Source: Peltaster fructicola
Lineage: Eukaryota > Ascomycota > Dothideomycetes
Direction: 5' to 3'
NCBI GenBank assembly: GCA_001592805.2
Contig: CP051140.1
Coordinates: 2,481,501-2,545,500, forward strand
DNA length: 64,000 bases
In this document: positions 44,848 to 57,328 of the stretch, piece by piece
Numbering within the stretch: position 1 is the stretch's first letter
How the letters are laid out: the number at the start of each line of letters is the position of its first letter
Notes under the pieces: generated by a model
What the model saw: only the letters and a program-made list of their open reading frames with translations
What the model was told of the DNA's origin: nothing
Databases searched by the model: none
Made by a program: the position numbers and the translations under genes

Positions 44848-46972
44848 TCATCCCAGAGTCCTCGAACCAATGCTTATACCGGTGTTTAAAGTCAACGCTT
44901 CAAGAGGTGGCGAGGAAACCTCGCGGCAGCCACTGATATGACTCTCTGTGACAGGCCTGGCCTCTTGTGACGGCGAGAGTGGTAGTGGTTTATCGAGATT
45001 CATCTGCTTCACTGGTTGTGCTGCTGTCTTGGCTCTATCATTCGTCTCGATGCTGACTCGAGGGCTGGAAGTTCTCGATGTAACACCCTGGGGACCGGAT
45101 GTAATCTGCGCGACTCTCGCTCGAGCTGGCTTCTTTCGTCGAGTGGGTGAATCTGTCTCCACTGAAGTAATTCCAAATTCGACCACTCTCTTTGACGCGC
45201 TACGCGGTGAGTCAAGGGCGATGTTCTCTTTCTGCTCATCCTCAGGGGGAGCCTTGACAACTGCGACAATTGGTGCCACTGGAGCCCAGTCTACAAGCTT
45301 TCGCTTCTCGTTGAACATAGGTCCGATCTGGTCAATGATGATGTCGTCGTTGCGTTCTGGTGCTCGTCTAAAAAGGTTGAAGATGGTGATTCGATGCTCA
45401 AGATGTGTTCTTGTGAAAGGATTTTTGGCAATATAGACATGAGACATGTATGGTATGCCAGTGAGTCGTGCCAGCTCAGCAGGGTCAGCAATCCGGTTGT
45501 CGCGCAGGTCGATCTTTTCGAGTGAATACAACTTCTCAATGCCAGCCAGAGAGATGATCCTATTGCCACGAACATTGAAGATCGTGATCGCCGGTAATGG
45601 ACTACGCGCGAGGGAGCGTAAAGATTCGATCATGCAGTTGCTGAGGTTGAGCTGCCGAAGCTGAGACAGTGATGCTAAAGCATCGGGTATCTCACTGAAG
45701 AGATTGCTTGACAGATCCAAGGACTGTAGAGTCGACGCAACCGGTGCAAGGCTTGCCACAGAAATATGATGAAGACCATTGTCAGCGAGAGAAAGATGTC
45801 GTAAGAACTGCCAAGATGATGTCGGCAGGACGATCGACCCAACCAAGTCAACAGACTTCTGTCTCGAGAATGTCCTGCGAATGCTTGATCCCTGGCTAGA
45901 CGAGCGCCGCTCTTCACTCAAGGTGTGGTTGACGACAGCCATAGAGCCAGACCCAGGCCGAGCAGGTGAACAGCTTCTTTCCTGCGTGGGTACTTCCACT
46001 AAAGATCCAGATCGTTGCTTCATGAAAGGAGACGATGGATTCGATGTTGAAGACGCCAAATCAGCATGCTTGTTCCTCGGACTGGTCACCCAAGACCCTC
46101 CTGGCGTTGATGGTGTTGTTGGTACAGGTGCTTTAGAAGATCGCCGCCGTCGACCATCAAGGTCGTCCAAGACAATATCTAGCAGAACATCAAGCGGGTC
46201 TTCCAGCTGGCCGTGCCTAACTGTCAGTGAGCGTAGTTGTCGTGAGAGAGTGTGCCAGCCATAGATCTGCCTAAAGTCCAAGTCGCAGATCTCCAAGTAG
46301 CTCACGTTCTTCAGCACGTGTATCGGCACTGCAGTGTCGAACGGAAAAGCCTCATAGCCTGCAATGAGGCGTCTTCTCGGATCTGGTGCAAGGCGCAGCG
46401 CTGGCAGCTTTGTAAAGCAGGAGTATAGATACTTCAAATCCTCCCGATGCTGATTCATACGCTTCTCTTCTCTGCTCGTCGACCGGAAAGATGACCAGAT
46501 CGAGGAGACGTTCGACATAACGCTTATGCTAGACACGGATTTCAAGGAATCCGTGTCAGCAGCACGACCTGCCTTCTTAGGCGCCTGGCCCAGAAAGGAG
46601 ACATAATTCGCGTGTGTCTCAGTATGTATGTTCTCCAGTCGGACGTTCAGTGCACCTACGTTGACTCCCAGCTCTTCAAATTTGGACAACAGGAAGTAGA
46701 GATGGTGAGGTGTGAGTGACAGCTTCGCCGGCTTGATCACGGACGTCGTTAGGCCGGCGAACGGTCTGGTGAGGACATCGGCCAAGCTCGAGCTAGACGA
46801 GGATGCATCGCTGGAGACGGATTTCTTGCTCCGATGTGACTGCAACGCCGATGCTAGTGCCTGCTCGTGAGCGTGTATGAATTGAGCCAAGTTCTGAGCG
46901 AGGTCAGCACAAGCTCACAATGAGGTGATCCTTTCTGACCTTTATGAAGACATGACCATCCTCCGATTCCAT
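44848..46972 (-). CDS. Leucine-rich repeat protein, conserved in fungi, function unassigned
   Basis: Exons (minus strand) 46972-46940 and 46893-44848 with a 46-nt intron; 692 aa. The 33-nt first exon encodes MESEDGHVFIK, and exon 2 continues NLAQFIHAHEQALASALQ, a start I know from homologous fungal LRR proteins. Residues about 50-240 are a conserved helical and beta region (LTPHHLYFLLSKFEELG, ALRLAPDPRRRLIAGYEAFPFD). A Ser/Pro-rich insert of about 100 residues follows. Then come five or so LRR units of the SDS22-like type, from LRHLSLADNGLHHI to LEKIDLRDNRIADPAELARLTGI, closed by an LRR-cap-like piece (YIAKNPFTRTHLEHRITIFNLFR). The C-terminus is disordered and basic. The arrangement resembles fungal LRR proteins related to nischarin; a signalling or trafficking scaffold is the likely class, but the role is unknown. 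Confidence 0.88.
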
Positions 46973-47726
46973 AACAGTGAGGACAACCTTGTTGCCATAA
47001 GTGGGGCTATATCATGCAAGGGTATCGTCGTACGGTTCAACTGCAGTGATGGAAGCAGCTTGAAGTCGTGAAGTGCGAGAGCATGACGAGAGGGCAACGA
47101 ACGACGCCTGTATACTCTCGAGTGTTGCGGTCGGTGAGGATGTCACTAGGTCTCACTTCTCGATCATGTGAGACCAATTGTTGTCGCAGCTTGACGCGGA
47201 GGATGTACGCGTCTGGTGTGAGGCCCAGGGATGAGGCTGTCAAGTGCACGACGTTCCGCCAAAAAGTGCCTGATATCGCTGCAAGACGCAGACACCACAT
47301 GCAATATCAAGGCGATCAGTACATTATCTTCGACAATTAGCTCGAAACGATGTAACTCACATCAGTGGTGGGGTTCATGCAGGTAATGAAATTGCAGCGC
47401 TACGCTATCGTCCTCACAGTCCCGCCGAAAGGACCAGGTCGATTGCATACAGCCGGCCGGCCAGACTAGAAAAATTGTAATATCATGAGCCGCCGGCCGC
47501 TCGCTGTTGTGCTCGTCGTGCCGCTCTACATGCAGACGTCTAGACTTGCATGTGAGTTTGACTAGGACGCAGGGCAAACATCTGGCTTCTTTTCTATCCG
47601 TATTGGACGTGTCACAACGGGTGGTGCCCGCATGTCCTCGGGATGGTGTCAGTGGACTGTGCGTAAGCTTAGCGCATGATGTGCATGAATGACAGTTGCA
47701 ACCTCATCCCACAGCGAACATACATC
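46973..47726. other. Divergent intergenic region
   Basis: 754 bp between the divergent LRR and AYR1-like genes. No gene seen. The palindromic word GCCGGCCGGCC sits near 47453. Confidence 0.45.
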
Positions 47727-48605
47727 ATGGCGCCAACTGTGCTGATTACTGGAACCAGCTCCGGCATTGGGCACTCGCTGGCAAGAGAATTCAAATCGCG
47801 AGGATATACAGTCTTTGCGACAGCACGCAAGACATCGTCAATCGATGACTTGTCCAAGCTTGGCATCGAAACGCTCGCTTTGGAAGTGACCAGCAAAGAG
47901 AGCATTGATGCGTTGAAAGAAGAGATCATCTCGAGGACAGGCGGCAAGCTCGACATCCTCGTCAACAATGCTGGGCGGAACTACACCGTGCCTGCACTCG
48001 ATGTTGACTACGATGAGATCGAGCTGACGTTCAGAACAAACGTCTATGCTGTCATGCAGATGTGTCAAGCATTCGCACCGCTGCTGATGGCATCTAAAGG
48101 AACCATTGTACAGATTGGATCTGTCGCTGCGATTCAGCCTTATGTTTTTGGCTCTACCTGTGAGTATTGAGGTGCGTGTGAAAGCAATTGCTAAGAATAC
48201 TCAGACAATGCTTCCAAGGCCGCACTACACAGCTACAGTGATACACTCCGAGTCGAGCTGTCTCCGTTTGATGTCAAAGTTGTTGTGGTGATCACAGGTG
48301 GTGTAAAGTCAGAGATCGCTCGGACGAAACGTGTCCTGCCTCCCGACTCAATCTACGTTCCAGTCGAGAAGGAATATCAAGAGCGCTTGGTCCACTCACA
48401 AACGAATGGCATGGAGACCGATCTGTATGCGAGGACCGTCGTCAGCAAACTGCTTGCCTCACCCGGACGCTACGATATATGGGCGGGAGGAAAGTCTACG
48501 CTCATCTGGTTCGTCTCAACCTTTCTACCCAAGAGCACATGGATCATAGTCTTCACACGTATGTTCAGCTTGTTTAAGCTGAGGCAGCATAACAAGACAG
48601 TTTAG
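47727..48605 (+). CDS. AYR1: Short-chain dehydrogenase, AYR1-like (1-acyl-dihydroxyacetone-phosphate reductase)
   Basis: Exons 47727-48159 and 48205-48605 with a 45-nt intron; 277 aa. The ATG at 47727 places the cofactor motif at the start (VLITGTSSGIGHSLAREF). FATARK at the end of beta-2 favours NADPH; NNAGRNY and IGSVAA are present, and the catalytic YNASKAALHSYSDTLRVEL is rebuilt across the splice junction (Tyr codon split). The C-terminal part WAGGKSTLIWFVSTFLPKS with a hydrophobic end resembles Ayr1-type enzymes of lipid droplets and ER, which reduce 1-acyl-DHAP to lysophosphatidate and also hydrolyse lipids. The closest family is Ayr1-like, but related SDRs of other substrates share these features. 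The frame is intact. Confidence 0.85.
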
Positions 48606-48776
48606 GAGTTGTACAATTGTTGCTGCATGTAATCCTTGCTTCAGTAATATACAGTTCGAATGGTTTTCCACCAGTACAACGAGGATCTTGTGGCATACGT
48701 GAAAGCAGTCCACAACCTCGATGTACTCCAGTAAAGATGTCTCCTCTGGCTCGAGCACGGATACTGTAATGAGCCT

Positions 48777-49995
48777 TCATTGGAGATTGATTGTACCGTG
48801 GAGCCCAGCTGTCTCCGTCATAAATCTATGCAAGGTAATGCCACGCAGGCCGACCATGCTAATGACGAGTGCCGAGCTCCCTCAGCTCACTTACCTATCA
48901 GCACTGACCTCGACAGCAGCCAGCTCGTCTCCCTCGGTGTTGCTGCTGGGCAAGGGTATACCAGCTTTGACAGCATTGGCACCATCACTGACAGGAGTGT
49001 CACGACCAGCGCGCAAAGCTCTTCTGAGCTCTGCGAGACCGGGATCATCCTGCTTCTCGGCTGTGTGATCAAGAAGATTCGTAGTGATCTTTGTGTTGAG
49101 GAGATTGGCTTCCACTAGCGCCCATGGAGGGTCTTTGCCCAGAGCCAGATGGGCGTTGATGTACTGCTCATTAAGAGCTGCTCTAGTGTCCCACCACGAC
49201 GGCAGTGCGCCGTCGTTGTTCAGCGCCATGCTCTGACATTCTTTCATGAAGTTCTCGTAGCCGCGACGCATAGCTGCAGGGTCTCCCTCAACAGCTGGCT
49301 TCTGTTTCTTGTTGACAGTCGTATCAACCTCATATGTGTCAGCCTTGCGCTTCAAGGTACTCGAATGGCTGGAGCCTGTGATGTCTTGCTTGGGCTGCAC
49401 ATGTTCTTGTGTGGTAGCCTTCGGACGTCCAAGTCCGAAGCGAGCAGGCTGAGAGTTTGGTCGGTGGGCATCTGGTGCCTTGGGAGTTACACTTGGAGGG
49501 CCACGACCATGCAAGGCATTGTATGAGTCATGGATAGTCTGGTTCACATGACGCTGGAGTGTGGCACCTTCGACACGCACTTTTGGGGCTCTCACAAACT
49601 CGAGGAGAGTATTGTAGTAGTGCGACTCATTGTATGGTTGCCACGCGGAGGGACGAGCGGTTTGTTCTGTCTGCCAAAGAGCGGCAACATTTGCGCTCTC
49701 GTGTATGAGATTGGAGAGTCCAGCCTGTGTTGCGAAGATGTATCGGAAGACTCCATTGTTCTCCCGATAGGCTATTGTAACGATCAGTTTTGAGTGATCG
49801 CGAAGACGGCAAGTATAAGTGAGATCTGTTCTCGTGCAACTGCATAGACTTACTGATTCCATTGATTGGGTGTAGAGGTATAGCACCAGGTGTGCACAGT
49901 CGTCGGTGTCGAGCCTCGACGATCTTTCTCAGCTCGGCAGCCTGCTTCATCGAAGGTGTTTCTGTGGATATGGCAGGCCGGTAATGATCACCCAT
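48777..49995 (-). CDS. Protein of unknown function, three exons, 355 aa
   Basis: Proposed exons (minus strand): 49995-49854, 49771-48895 and 48825-48777, with introns of 82 and 69 nt, longer than is usual in this window. The product begins MGDHYRPAISTETPSMKQAA. A structured N-terminal half of about 140 residues (ELRKIVEARHRRLCTPG, GVFRYIFATQAGLSNLIHES, PYNESHYYNTLLEFVR) is followed by a Lys/Pro/Ser-rich linker with a KRKADTYEVDTTVNKKQK bipartite nuclear signal. A second helical block follows (RGYENFMKECQSMAL, LPSWWDTRAALNEQY). The last exon gives RFMTETAGLHGTINLQ. I recognise no family; a nuclear location is inferred from the basic signal. Without the last splice the frame stops at 48891 after only the Arg codon, so the C-terminus is the least certain part. 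It is convergent with the AYR1-like gene, 171 bp apart. Confidence 0.7.
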
Positions 49996-50551
49996 CTTGG
50001 TAGCAGTGTATGTGGTCGATGTTACTTTCAGGTAGATGAGTGTAGATTGATGTTTCGAAAGTGAGCATCGTGCTTTGAATATGCTGGGCACGGTCCACCC
50101 GGGAGTCATGCTGGGCAATAACGAAGGACTCGTTGTGCCAGAAGCTTCGCACCTCTTCGCAGGACGGCACAACATTTAGACTTACATGGCTCGTATACAT
50201 CGCTCTCGTCACAATCGCTTTCCTGTCATGGTGATAGGTTTCTGACCCTCTCTATAGCGATCATGGAGAGGTTGATCGAATGCTTACTACAAGCTCGCGA
50301 AGCGTCCTCAACGCAGCAGTGCCCGCTATAGCGATAGAGAGTCTCTCGAGCTACATCAAGGTAAAGGTCGTACAGTATGTTCGTTGGATCCGTGTCGTGG
50401 TTCTCCAATTGACTAATCGAGGATCGTTCGAATTGCCGGTAGTATTGGCTGCTTCACATCTTGCCAAGGTCAATCCATCGTTCAAGCAAGGACACCTTTA
50501 TGGTCCCATATTTATGTCATTCACTTACTGTATGGGCAGGTAAATGAGCGC
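49996..50551. other. Intergenic region
   Basis: 556 bp between the orphan start and the CSN7 stop, both on the minus strand. No gene seen. Confidence 0.4.
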
Positions 50552-51409
50552 TCACTTTCCTCTCAGGCGATCGAACAAGCCTCCAGACTTCTTCCGCGCA
50601 CCGCCGCCCTGTATGTCTATGTCCATGGCATCGTCGAGATCATTGTCATCATCTTGACCAGCTGCAGCCTCCCGCTTGAACGATGTCCTGGCGTTGCGAG
50701 CACCAAAAGGTGCAGGTCCAGCAGGACCTCCGCTGGTGGTCTTCTCGCTTGCATCAACTGCTGCCTTGACTTGTCGCTCTGTCTTTGCTGTCTGACTCGC
50801 CTGTTTCGCCGCATTGCTCTTAACTTTTGCGATCTCGCCCTCCAGATCTGCTAACACGCCATTACATCGATTTGACCATGCTTCCAGGTCCGCCAGCATT
50901 GATTGTACACTGCCAGGGACAAGATCTCGCAAGGGTGCCACAGAAGTGATAAGCACAAGCTGCTCTTGTGGATCGAGAGTTGCATGGAGCAAGTTGAAGT
51001 ATATGGCAGTGGTGATGAGGTGCTCAAGGTCGACGGCAGACTCGAAGTCAAGCCGCTCGCAGAGGGTGGCGTAACTTAGATCTCCGTGCTTTTCGGCGGC
51101 ATAGCTGATAAGACTGAGCAGGCGAAGCTTCAGAGTTTGTGCATCGCTGAGCTTTGGAAGATTTGCAGTTGTTCTATAGTCTTCCCACGTGCCCCACGAG
51201 AAGATCTCGAGTACTTTATGATGAGATGTGTACTGCGCGTCCTGCTTGAGCTTTTCAATGTTCTTCTGAGCCAGCAACTCAGCGAAAACGTAAGTCCCTT
51301 GTGCTGAGGTCGCCTGCACTACCAAGTCGGCTGCTGCTCGTGGTGCTGTAGCAGATTTTGCAAGTGCGAGATAAGGCGCAAGCGCTGCTTGTGCAGTTGT
51401 CTGATCCAT
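50552..51409 (-). CDS. csnG: COP9 signalosome subunit 7 (PCI domain)
   Basis: Subunit of the COP9 signalosome, which removes NEDD8 from cullins and so controls SCF-type ubiquitin ligases. Single exon, 285 aa from the ATG at 51409 (MDQTTAQAALAP); upstream the frame is open only through TTG. The N-terminal helices (APRAAADLVVQATSAQGTYVFAELLAQKNIEKL, YTSHHKVLEIFSWGTWEDYR) and the winged-helix part (LSDAQTLKLRLLSLISYAA, LSYATLCERLDFESAVDLEHLITTAI) form the PCI domain of the CSN7/eIF3m type. A coiled-coil helix (WSNRCNGVLADLEGEIAKVKSNAAKQ) and an acidic then basic tail (DDDNDLDDAMDID, ending RLRGK) follow. The C-terminal tail is of the usual kind for fungal CsnG. The frame is intact. Confidence 0.93.
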   Translation of the reverse strand: MDQTTAQAALAPYLALAKSATAPRAAADLVVQATSAQGTYVFAELLAQKNIEKLKQDAQYTSHHKVLEIFSWGTWEDYRTTANLPKLSDAQTLKLRLLSLISYAAEKHGDLSYATLCERLDFESAVDLEHLITTAIYFNLLHATLDPQEQLVLITSVAPLRDLVPGSVQSMLADLEAWSNRCNGVLADLEGEIAKVKSNAAKQASQTAKTERQVKAAVDASEKTTSGGPAGPAPFGARNARTSFKREAAAGQDDDNDLDDAMDIDIQGGGARKKSGGLFDRLRGK

Positions 51410-53473
51410 GTCGCCGTGCCGTGTGTAGAGAGGATGCAATGTTGTCCGAGGTGGGATGTCGATGAGTGATGTAGTTGTTTGTCAATCTATGGCATCGGGT
51501 AGAGTTGAATCAGGCGATCTCAATCGCGTGGAGTTGCTGTGGGTCGCGCCTTCTGAGCTGCCTGCAGTCTTATTGCTCTCTCACACACACAAACCGACTA
51601 GGATGTTCTAATGTAACTGATGCAGGCTCGAGTGTGACAATACTCGCAGGCTCCGGACGTCGACTATAATACCAGCTTGAATGTTGCTGCGTTCCCAGAC
51701 TTATCGTGCTCGCCAAGCTGTCATTCATGCTGAGAGCCATTGATGGAAGTCCCTCGTACTGCTGTACGGTCCTTTCTCGCCAACAATCTCGCGGTCCTCC
51801 CATCCTTGGAACTATCGTAATCGTGATCACTCAAGCATTGCACCGAGCTATAGCAAGCATGTTGCACTGCACTCGCTATCATTCTAAGTCTACCGACTCG
51901 GCAAAGCACATGATCACTGTAACAACAATATGGATCTCCTGCGGTATCAGGTAAACAGGCGTAGTTGCCGAAAGTGTGAAGAGCTGGAGGTCAACAGCAT
52001 CACCGGCTGCATCTCTCACATGCAGAGTAGTGATACTCAACACGATGCGTGGCGATAGCACAACCTCTCATCAGCTCAACGGTAAGCTTTGTGGTGCATG
52101 CATTGACACGCAGCGCGGACCGATTCGTTCCCAGTCGATCAATTCTGGCCTCTCCTGCAAGCCATCTTGGAACGAGAATCCCCTTCTCTGAGCATGACAA
52201 ACATCCTAAACGTGGGCCAGAGGCTAGAAAGAGCAAGTTATTCAGTCAGTCCTTGGCACAGCGATAGCGATTGTCGAAGGAGCTCTATGTCGTCAAGTCT
52301 GGGGTCTGATTGTATCGTGCAGCAAATTTGGCAGCCTTCCAGGTACCACTCCATGTTGTTCCCCATCACTCAAGGTATAGACATCATGGAGAAGCTCTAT
52401 CGCTATATCGGAGACTACTGTATTATGTCAGATGTTGTTCAGCTGCTTTGGAGCTATACATCAGGCAAGATCCCAGCTCGAGTGTCCTTCATCGACCAGT
52501 GTCGGACCATTGGAGCACAATAAACATCTGCTAGTTTGCGGCCAGCGCTTGTGAGTCTCGCCCTTACCGAGCTAGACTCGGAGGGCCACGATAGGATGAG
52601 AACACAGATCATCCGCACTTCAATTGCTCAGGAAACACAGTGTCAAGGCGGTCTCGATGTACAGACTCAACACCAGATGGAGCGACATCAGGAAGACAAC
52701 TCAGTGCACAATAACATGGTTGCACGTTTAGAACGTGGCATCAACAACGAGATTCTATATGGAGACCAATGCCGGGATCGGAAATTAGGCTAGTCTTCGA
52801 GGTTACAAGGGCATCATAACCTTGAACGGTCGGGGGTGCGTCTAGCTAGTGATAGAGCGTGGCTGGGAAGACCCATCTCGAGGCGCGCGCTCAAACTGAT
52901 TATTCTACCTTTTGTCTAGTCATGCAGCTTCTCCCACCTCTTGCATTGTCTCCATCTCTTTGCAGCTGTTCAGCTTGCTTGTCCATCCTCTCGTGTTGAC
53001 ACTGTACTTCGTCTCAGGAGGTGGACTTCTTCAGGGAGCGCTGCTGTGAGTTCGTGAGATTACCAGCTACCTGTCATTCGGACACCGCACCTGTGGCTGG
53101 CAGCTTTGTGGAACTACATTCACCAGCTCTGCAGCCATTGTGCAACACATGGGACAGGACCTACGCTCGCCTCACCCGCCGAAACCGCAACCTCGACGCC
53201 ATTCTCGAGGTCGACTCCTGCCACTACCACCACACACGATCAACACGCACGAAAGTACGATTGCACAGCAACCGCGTGTCTTGATCGACGAGTTACATCA
53301 GGTACGCGCTTACCAAGTACGCGACCAATCAACACACTTGCGTTCATCACGGCCTCGATTGGTTATCATCAGTCAACACCTTTTTCAACCTCAGCGATCA
53401 TTGTTCGAATAACATCTCGACCTGCTTGTACATCATCACTGTCGGGCGGTATCGTGGCACGACCCTCAAGAAC
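51410..53473. other. Divergent intergenic region, 2.1 kb
   Basis: Lies between the divergent CSN7 and KIN4 genes. No frame shows family-like composition. The right 400 bp probably carry the KIN4 leader, which may contain introns because the frame before 53474 lacks an ATG. Confidence 0.5.
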
Positions 53474-56400
53474 ATGTCCTCTGCTGCTGTGCAGCAACAA
53501 AGTACCCCACAGCAATATCTGCAGAACAGCTCTGTGTCAGCACGGCATACTCGTAACGGCAATGATAGCTTCGACACTCCGTCCTCAGCTTCGACTGTGA
53601 AGCACTCGCTTTCGGACAACATGGCGCAGCCTTCCTACGACCAGTACTACACTACACAGAATACTTCGCTACCTATCCGTACCCAACAGTCCCCAACGAC
53701 AAATCCGACATCGTTCGACAGACAATCTGCAAGCAGTCGTACACAACATGATAGCACAGGATATACGAGCGAGAATGAACGGGACCGGAGGCAACGAACG
53801 CAACGTTCGTCAGGCGATTCCCCAGCACAACCGGGCAGTGGCCGAAGTCAACGTACTCGCCAGGCGCCACAGCAGAGTCGATCTCAGACAGCCATCGGGA
53901 TGCCACCAATAGGGACAGACCTGCCTCGAGAGAACAGCGCCATCATCAATCACATAGTCGTGGATGATCCTTCGACGGACATTGAACGAGAAAGAGCACG
54001 TGTCGCGGAAGCACAGCCAGTCGCTCCAGGACAAGATCTCGCACCTGTCACTGGTCTTGGCCTTGTTGGCGACCATGGCGTGCCCGACGCTGACAGAGCT
54101 GCCGTCGGACAGCAGCGCAGTCGTCAGGAACATCTCAGAGGCGCCTCACATAGGAAGGAGGTCAAATTTGGAGACTACATTCTTGGCCAGACGCTCGGCG
54201 AGGGTGAGTTTGGCAAAGTCAAGATGGGCTGGAAGAAGGATGGCGGTGTGCAGGTTGCTATCAAGCTGATCCGGAAGGAGTCGCTGGCTGGCAACACCAC
54301 ACGCCTGCCTAAGATTTACCGCGAAATTTCGATCCTTAAGGAGCTCGAGCACCCGAATATCGTTCGATTGCATGAGTTTGTTGAGACGGAGAGACACATG
54401 GGCATTATCCTGGAGTACGCTTCTGGTGGTGAGCTCTTCGACTACATCCTCAACCATCGCTACCTCAAAGATCCCGCAGCACGACGCCTCTTTGCTCAAC
54501 TCGTTTCTGGCGTTGGATATCTCCATAAAAAGGGCATTGTTCACCGCGACCTCAAGCTTGAAAACCTATTGCTTGATCGATACAAAAACATCATCATCAC
54601 TGACTTTGGCTTTGCGAACACATTCAACCCGAATGATGAGCTTGGAGAAGACGTCGAGCACAGGATTAGCGACAAGGACTACATCAAACGGGAAGGACTC
54701 GATGCTATCAACAAGAACGGCTTTAGAAGAGGCGATCTGATGCAGACCAGCTGCGGAAGTCCTTGTTATGCTGCACCTGAATTGGTTGTGAGTGACGGAC
54801 TGTACACTGGCAGAAAGGTCGATGTTTGGAGTTGTGGAGTGATCTTGGTGAGCATGATGGGTATCCATTCGATCGTCTGACTAACACCATCCAGTATGCT
54901 ATGCTTGCTGGCTATCTTCCCTTTGACGATGATCCAGCGAATCCGGAAGGCGACAACATCAACTTGTTGTACAAGTACATCGTCTCTACACCTCTCACCT
55001 TCCCCGAGTACGTCACACCACATGCCAGAGACCTTCTGCGCAGGATACTCGTGCCGGACCCAAGAAGACGAGCCGACTTGTTTGAGGTCGCACGCCATAG
55101 TTGGCTGTCGGAGTACGGTCATCTCGTTGGCTTCATTGGCAGCAGCTCCAAGAGCGACAGGGACATTGCCAAGTCAGCCATGCGACAAGAGGATACACAA
55201 GTTCTGGGTCGTAGCGCGTCAGTCCGCGAGCCATCAACTCGCTCGCCCGTGGTCCCTCTGCTCAGAAACTTGTTGCGGCCAACTCCGAAGACACACGCAG
55301 TAGAACAAGCGATACTAAGAGGAGGACTGTGCAAGTTGAGTATGTGGCACCAAATGCCGGCCAGCAGCGAGTCGACTCGAGCCCTTTGGCAGCACAGACC
55401 CCAATTGCAGGTATAGGCAGGACAAGAGCACGGCCAGACAGTCAGGGGCCCATCGAGGTATCACCATTGGTACCTCGCAAGGAGGTCGGATCTCAGCCAA
55501 TGGCACCACCAGCAGCACGAGCGCACACTCGCCAAGACTCGACTGTCGGAGCTCAGCCAGCAATTGCATCACGCCCCAACACACGTGGCAATCTGCCGTC
55601 ACGTGGAAACTCATACAGTACACCAGTCGTAGCAACACCAACCACAGAGAATGCTCAGGGACGCTTCTCGCAACCAAAGCCAAGCCCGGGCTACATCGGT
55701 ACTATCTCGCAGTCTCCTGTCAGTCCTATCGCGGCTGAGAGTCGTCCTGGCAGCCATCAGGCGTTCACCCAGTTCGCACCAGTTGCACAGCAAATGCCAC
55801 ACTCGGGCGGCCACAAGCGTAGCTCGACCCTCGGCAGCATCACAGATCGAGTTTTGGGTCGCAGCAACTCCCGCAGGAAAGCCCAGGCTCAAGAGGCACA
55901 GAACGCTAATGAGAAGCGTGATCGCAGATACCCTCCAGTCAGCATGAACAATGCTATGGCAAATGTCCAGCAGAATGAGGATGCTGCACCACGCAAGTCT
56001 ACTGAGAGTCGACGGAGTAGCTTCCAGTTCCTGCGCAAGAACTCAGAAGTGCCAACAGACCGCGAGCAGAAGCGATCGTCACGACGATTTTCCTTCCTGC
56101 CGAGCAATTTCAGTATGGGCAACTTGACTGGCAAGAACGCAAGCACCGATGGCGAGCAGCCAAACAAGCGTGCAAGTATCTCGCAACGCATCGGTCGTCC
56201 GTCTAGTAAAGGCATGGCTTTCGGACGTGGCTCGTCTAGATCGCCCAGTCAAAGTACCCTCAACTCAAACATCCCGCAACCACAGGCCTACGAAGACCGC
56301 GGCAACAAACCCCGATCTGGCACACTCGACAAGGCGCTACCTCCTGGCGTGCAACGTAAGCAGTTCCGCGACGATGGCTATGGTGGCAACCTACTCGAGC

Positions 56401-56729
56401 ACAACGGTATACAAGATCAACAATCTTCGCTACAACCTCAGAGTCGTAACGAGCCTGTCGAGCGGTTCTACACTCCAGCGCAGGACTACGAGTCCATGAT
56501 GGCAAGCAACAACGCTCGACCAGACGAACATGATCACTACCGTGGCGCGGACGACGGCTATGGTGCTGCAGCAGTCGATCAATCGACATCAAATGTGCAG
56601 ATTATACGTCCACAGCAACGCAAATTTGACGATGCATACGAGCGTGGACATGATGGAAGCTCGAGCGGAGCAAGGCGAGTAATGGACTTCTTCCGACGAA
56701 GAGGAAAGGAACGGGGAGTCAAAGACTAG
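53474..56729 (+). CDS. KIN4: Ser/Thr protein kinase, Kin4-type; one apparent frame break
   Basis: Exons 53474-54847 and 54895-56729 with a 47-nt intron. In yeast Kin4 holds back mitotic exit when the spindle is mispositioned. Start at the ATG at 53474 (MSSAAVQQQSTPQQYLQ); the frame upstream is open only through TTG. Gln/Ser/Thr-rich N-terminus of about 230 residues, then the kinase domain: YILGQTLGEGEFGKVKMGW (P-loop), VAIKLIR (Lys), IVHRDLKLENLLLD (catalytic loop, Asp near residue 358), TDFGFAN, and TSCGSPCYAAPELVV (activation segment with the Kin4/SNF1-like T-loop). The domain ends across the intron (YAMLAGYLPFDDDP... ARHSWLSEYG). The long disordered tail has the family motif RRTVQVEYVAP. 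Between SASVREPSTRSP and that motif the frame moves by one, near 55246-55256 (CCC runs); one extra base gives 1069 aa, normal for the family. Confidence 0.9.
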
Positions 56730-57328
56730 CTGTCTACACGACGACACCGTCCTCAGAAGGGACAGTGAACAAACTGGGAACACGGCGTGTAGTGGTGCTT
56801 CTTTCTGAAGCTAGAGCATTGCGTTCAGTCAAGCGTGGCATTCAAGTCAAGCGTTCGTAGCACTGCACAGGACTTGTATATTGGAAGATATTTTCATGTG
56901 AATGATGTTGTATCGTTAGTGATTGATGGTCTCTATTGAGCTGTGTTGAGCAACGTAGTGCCGTCGTCTTACATGTTGTGATGGCTGCCGCTGAAGCGAT
57001 GTGTATGCAGGCGTCTATGAAGGTCCTGCTCACGATTGTTGCGGCGAGATGGTCTTTCTCTGGCGTTAGACGCTGTCTCGCTCATGGCTGCTGCGGAATA
57101 TGTCAACCTGCGGCAGAAGTCGATCTTTGTTCCCGCCTTTTGCTGCAGCAGTCTCTCGTCCCGAGCCCTGCCAAACCGTAACTCGCACAAGATCAGTGCA
57201 CACATACACCTTTGCAGCTTATCCTTGAGCACCCTGCTTTGCCGACCAACATAATCTCGACGACTCAAACGACACAGCATAGCAGCTGCTGTGTGTTCAG
57301 ATCCGGGTGTATTGATGGCCAGACCATG
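56730..57328. other. Convergent intergenic region
   Basis: 599 bp between the KIN4 and GID1 3' ends. No gene seen. Confidence 0.45.

Noticed and set aside
55252-55300. Intron explaining the KIN4 frame change
   Set aside because: The donor would be GTCCCT with no branch site; a lost base in a C run is simpler.
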